A stretch of DNA of 15,706 nucleotides from Betaproteobacteria bacterium. Lineage in GTDB: Bacteria > Pseudomonadota > Gammaproteobacteria > Burkholderiales > SG8-41. The stretch's first letter is position 1. Every line of letters starts with the position of its first letter. A model generated the notes under the pieces. The model did no database searches and had not been told where the DNA came from. It saw nothing but the letters and a program-made list of their open reading frames with translations. Positions 13,944 to 15,706 of this stretch are shown here, one piece after another. The position numbers and the translations under genes were made by a program. The stretch covers positions 1 to 15,706 of the forward strand of contig JANXSE010000291.1 in the NCBI GenBank assembly GCA_025356695.1, in the 5' to 3' direction.

Positions 13944-14896
13944 AGCTGAACGCCGCCCGCCGAGGATTTCAGCAGCGCTTCGGCCATCGTCGCACCGAAC
14001 TTGCGTGCCACGCGTTCGGCCAGGTTCTGCCGCGGCGTGAAATCGACCACGTCCTCGGCCTTGATGACGTCGCGCGCCACCGAATCCACGCTGCCGATCC
14101 CGTCTGCAAGACCGAGTTCGATGCTTTTTTCGCCGGTCCAGATCAGCCCGCTGAAAACTTCAGGCGTTTCCTTCAGGCGTTTGCCGCGCCCGTTGCGCAC
14201 GACAGCAATGAACTGCTGGTGGATCTCGGCAAGCATCTTCTCCGCATACTCCCGGTGCGTCGCGGTCAACGGCGCAAACGGATCAAGAAAACGCTTGTTT
14301 TCGCCGGCAGTAAGAGCGCGCCGCTCGATGCCAAGCTTGTCCATGATGCCGGTGAATCCGAATCCGTCCATGACGACGCCGATCGAACCGACGATGCTGG
14401 CCTTGTCGACGTAAATTTGATCGGCCGCCGCGGCGACGTAATAACCACCGGAGGCACAGATGTCCTCGATCACCACATAGAGCGGAATATTCGGATGCTG
14501 GGTGCGCAGCCGCTTGATCTCGTCATTGATATAGCCGGCCTGCACCGGACTGCCGCCGGGGCTGTTGATGCGCAGAATAACGCCCTGCGTATTCGCATCC
14601 TTGAAGGCGGCTTGCAAACCGGAGGTGACGTTGTCAGCACTCGCCGGACTATCGGCGCTGATTACGCCGCGCAGCTCGACCAGCGCCGTGTGTTTGCCCG
14701 AGGTCGTGTGTTCGCCCTGGCGGATCCAGCCCAAGCCGACGAACAATACCGCAAACAAGTAAAGCAGCAGCAGCATCTTGAAGGCGGTTCCCCAGCGGCG
14801 CGTCGCGCGCTGCTCGGCAATCGCCGCCAGCGCAACTTTTTCGAGCACGCTGCGCTCCCAATTCGCGTCCTGATTTTCCCGTCCTGCCTCAGCCAT
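13937..14896 (-). CDS. sppA: Short SppA-type signal peptide peptidase (S49)
   Basis: 319 codons. S49 peptidases degrade cleaved signal peptides and other membrane-associated peptides. A single membrane anchor lies at about 40-58, after a charged cytoplasmic tail, so the catalytic domain is periplasmic. The nucleophile is Ser149 in CASGGYYVAAAA. The general base is probably Lys201 (GENKRFLDP), 52 residues later, the same spacing as Ser147-Lys199 in Bacillus SppA. INSPGGS (110-116) forms the oxyanion region. It has a single catalytic domain, unlike the tandem 67 kDa E. coli SppA. Its ATG overlaps the end of the Rieske gene by 8 bases; no good ribosome binding site is seen, so coupling is likely. 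Confidence 0.93.
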   Translation of the reverse strand: MAEAGRENQDANWERSVLEKVALAAIAEQRATRRWGTAFKMLLLLYLFAVLFVGLGWIRQGEHTTSGKHTALVELRGVISADSPASADNVTSGLQAAFKDANTQGVILRINSPGGSPVQAGYINDEIKRLRTQHPNIPLYVVIEDICASGGYYVAAAADQIYVDKASIVGSIGVVMDGFGFTGIMDKLGIERRALTAGENKRFLDPFAPLTATHREYAEKMLAEIHQQFIAVVRNGRGKRLKETPEVFSGLIWTGEKSIELGLADGIGSVDSVARDVIKAEDVVDFTPRQNLAERVARKFGATMAEALLKSSAGGVQLR

Positions 14897-15251
14897 GATT
14901 TTTTTCGCTATGCGTTAAATAAACCTTGCCGTCGAGTTCGGCAACTTCAAGCGCCGTCAGGCGCTGCCCCTTGCACGGCCCCATGATGCAGTGTCCGCTG
15001 TCGGGTTCGTAGGTCGCGCCATGCGTGGTGCATATCAAGTATAACCCTGAACTCTCGAAGAATTCGCCTTCGATCCAGTCGAGTTCGACCGGGATGTGTG
15101 CGCATTGGTTCAAATAAGCATGCGCGCTGCCGTTGTAGCGGATCACAAAAGCCGGCACCGGTTTGCCGTCACGCAGTACGCTGAAACGCACGCCCCTGCC
15201 GCCCTCGATCAGGGCGCTGCTATCGCAAATCACGCGTGCCGGATCAACCAT
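14889..15251 (-). CDS. Small Rieske [2Fe-2S] protein
   Basis: 120 codons from ATG 15251; GTG codons at 15257 and 15233 are alternatives. The 15233 one would give a GTGA overlap with the upstream stop. Two Rieske half-motifs are complete: C-A-H at Cys50/His52 and C-T-T-H at Cys74/His77. Two further cysteines (88 and 93, HCIMGPC) follow. With no catalytic domain or membrane segment, it looks like a soluble Rieske ferredoxin or an electron-transfer component of an oxygenase, but no oxygenase gene is nearby. It is tightly packed between a HAD hydrolase and sppA, overlapping both. The electron partner is unknown. Confidence 0.9.
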   Translation of the reverse strand: MVDPARVICDSSALIEGGRGVRFSVLRDGKPVPAFVIRYNGSAHAYLNQCAHIPVELDWIEGEFFESSGLYLICTTHGATYEPDSGHCIMGPCKGQRLTALEVAELDGKVYLTHSEKNHG

Positions 15252-15706
15252 GTCCACAACGCCTGGGGTTCATCGAAACAATCGAGCGGCTGCAGCGCCA
15301 GCAGCTGCTCGCGCGGATGCGCACCAAACGCCGCCGCCACCGAAGCAATCCCGGCGTTCAGTGCCATTTGCAGGTCGTGCGTGGTGTCGCCGATCATCAG
15401 CGTGCGCGCTTTTTCGACACCGAGTTCGGACTGCAGATCCAGCAGCATCGCGGGAGACGGTTTATTGGCAGCCTCCTCGCCGCAGCGCGTGGAGTGGAAA
15501 CGTTTGGCCAGACCGGTGCGCTCCAGCACGCGATCGAGGCCGCGCCGGCTCTTGCCAGTTGCGACGGCAAGCAGATGCCCTGCCGCCCCCAGCGCTTCGA
15601 GCGTTGCGGCGGCGCCGGCAAACAGCGGCGCCGATTCTTCGCGCGCCCGAAAATGGAATCCGTAGCGCTCGACCACCTGCGGATAGATCAACGGCGGCAC
15701 GCCCGG
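15230..15706 (-). CDS. HAD-IA family hydrolase, phosphoglycolate phosphatase-like (5' end outside window)
   Basis: 159 codons are visible; the frame is open to the right edge, so the start and the nucleophile motif DxDGT lie outside. HAD motif II is seen as AVATGKS, motif III as the Lys of NKPSPAML, and motif IV as MIGDTTHDLQMA, which binds magnesium. The alpha-helical segment before motif II (YPQVVERYGFHF...) fits a class C1 cap as in Gph. A GTG at 15700 is in frame but is not the true start. The family dephosphorylates small metabolites such as 2-phosphoglycolate. The stop codon lies inside the start region of the Rieske gene. In related genomes this gene commonly follows rluC. Confidence 0.9.
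   Translation of the reverse strand, partial: PGVPPLIYPQVVERYGFHFRAREESAPLFAGAAATLEALGAAGHLLAVATGKSRRGLDRVLERTGLAKRFHSTRCGEEAANKPSPAMLLDLQSELGVEKARTLMIGDTTHDLQMALNAGIASVAAAFGAHPREQLLALQPLDCFDEPQALWTWLIRHA

Noticed and set aside
13832..14986. Plus-strand open frame of 384 codons opposite sppA
   Set aside because: It crosses the end of the methyltransferase gene and lies antisense to SppA, with no recognisable domain.

Overview
The window looks like a betaproteobacterial chromosome. Three things point there: the gene order HAD phosphatase, Rieske, sppA, then yceD-rpmF-plsX-fabHDG-acpP-fabF-pabC-mltG-tmk-holB-tatD; the high GC of the core genes (two 60-base lines counted by eye gave 40 and 44 G+C); and the beginning of a Bug/TctC-type periplasmic binding protein at the left edge, a family greatly expanded in Burkholderiales and relatives. 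I cannot fix a genus. Most of the window is conserved housekeeping sequence.

Layout from the right edge, in the direction of transcription. A minus-strand run holds a HAD hydrolase (cut by the window end), a small Rieske protein and a short SppA-type membrane peptidase, with overlapping ends (15706-13937). Converging on it from the plus strand are a YceF/Maf nucleotide pyrophosphatase and an RsmI-like methyltransferase, which overlap by ATGA. Divergent from maf, a near-consensus sigma-70 promoter drives a long minus-strand operon: yceD, rpmF (only 59 codons), plsX, fabH, fabD, fabG, acpP, fabF, pabC, mltG, tmk, holB, tatD and an exported ankyrin-repeat protein (12512-1520). acpP appears to have an additional promoter. 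The operon joins 23S rRNA/ribosome assembly (YceD, L32), phospholipid and fatty acid initiation and elongation, folate synthesis (PabC), peptidoglycan termination (MltG), dTMP synthesis (Tmk) and the clamp loader (HolB), so it couples growth-related envelope, translation and replication functions.

The left 1.5 kb differs. After a hairpin downstream of the ankyrin gene come two unrecognised genes (97 and 284 codons, the second a membrane-anchored helical protein) with lower GC (30/60 and 27/60 in two counted lines). A very AT-rich gap follows, then the first 37 codons of the Bug-type binding protein leaving the window. This is the only accessory-looking part.

I see no convincing undescribed multi-gene system. 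The observations most worth checking are a near-leaderless start for the yceD operon, a PabC in which the PLP-contacting glutamate is glycine, the absence of pilZ between holB and tatD, and the AT-rich two-gene insert. No tRNA, rRNA, CRISPR or insertion sequence was seen, and no gene-free stretch exceeds 300 bases.
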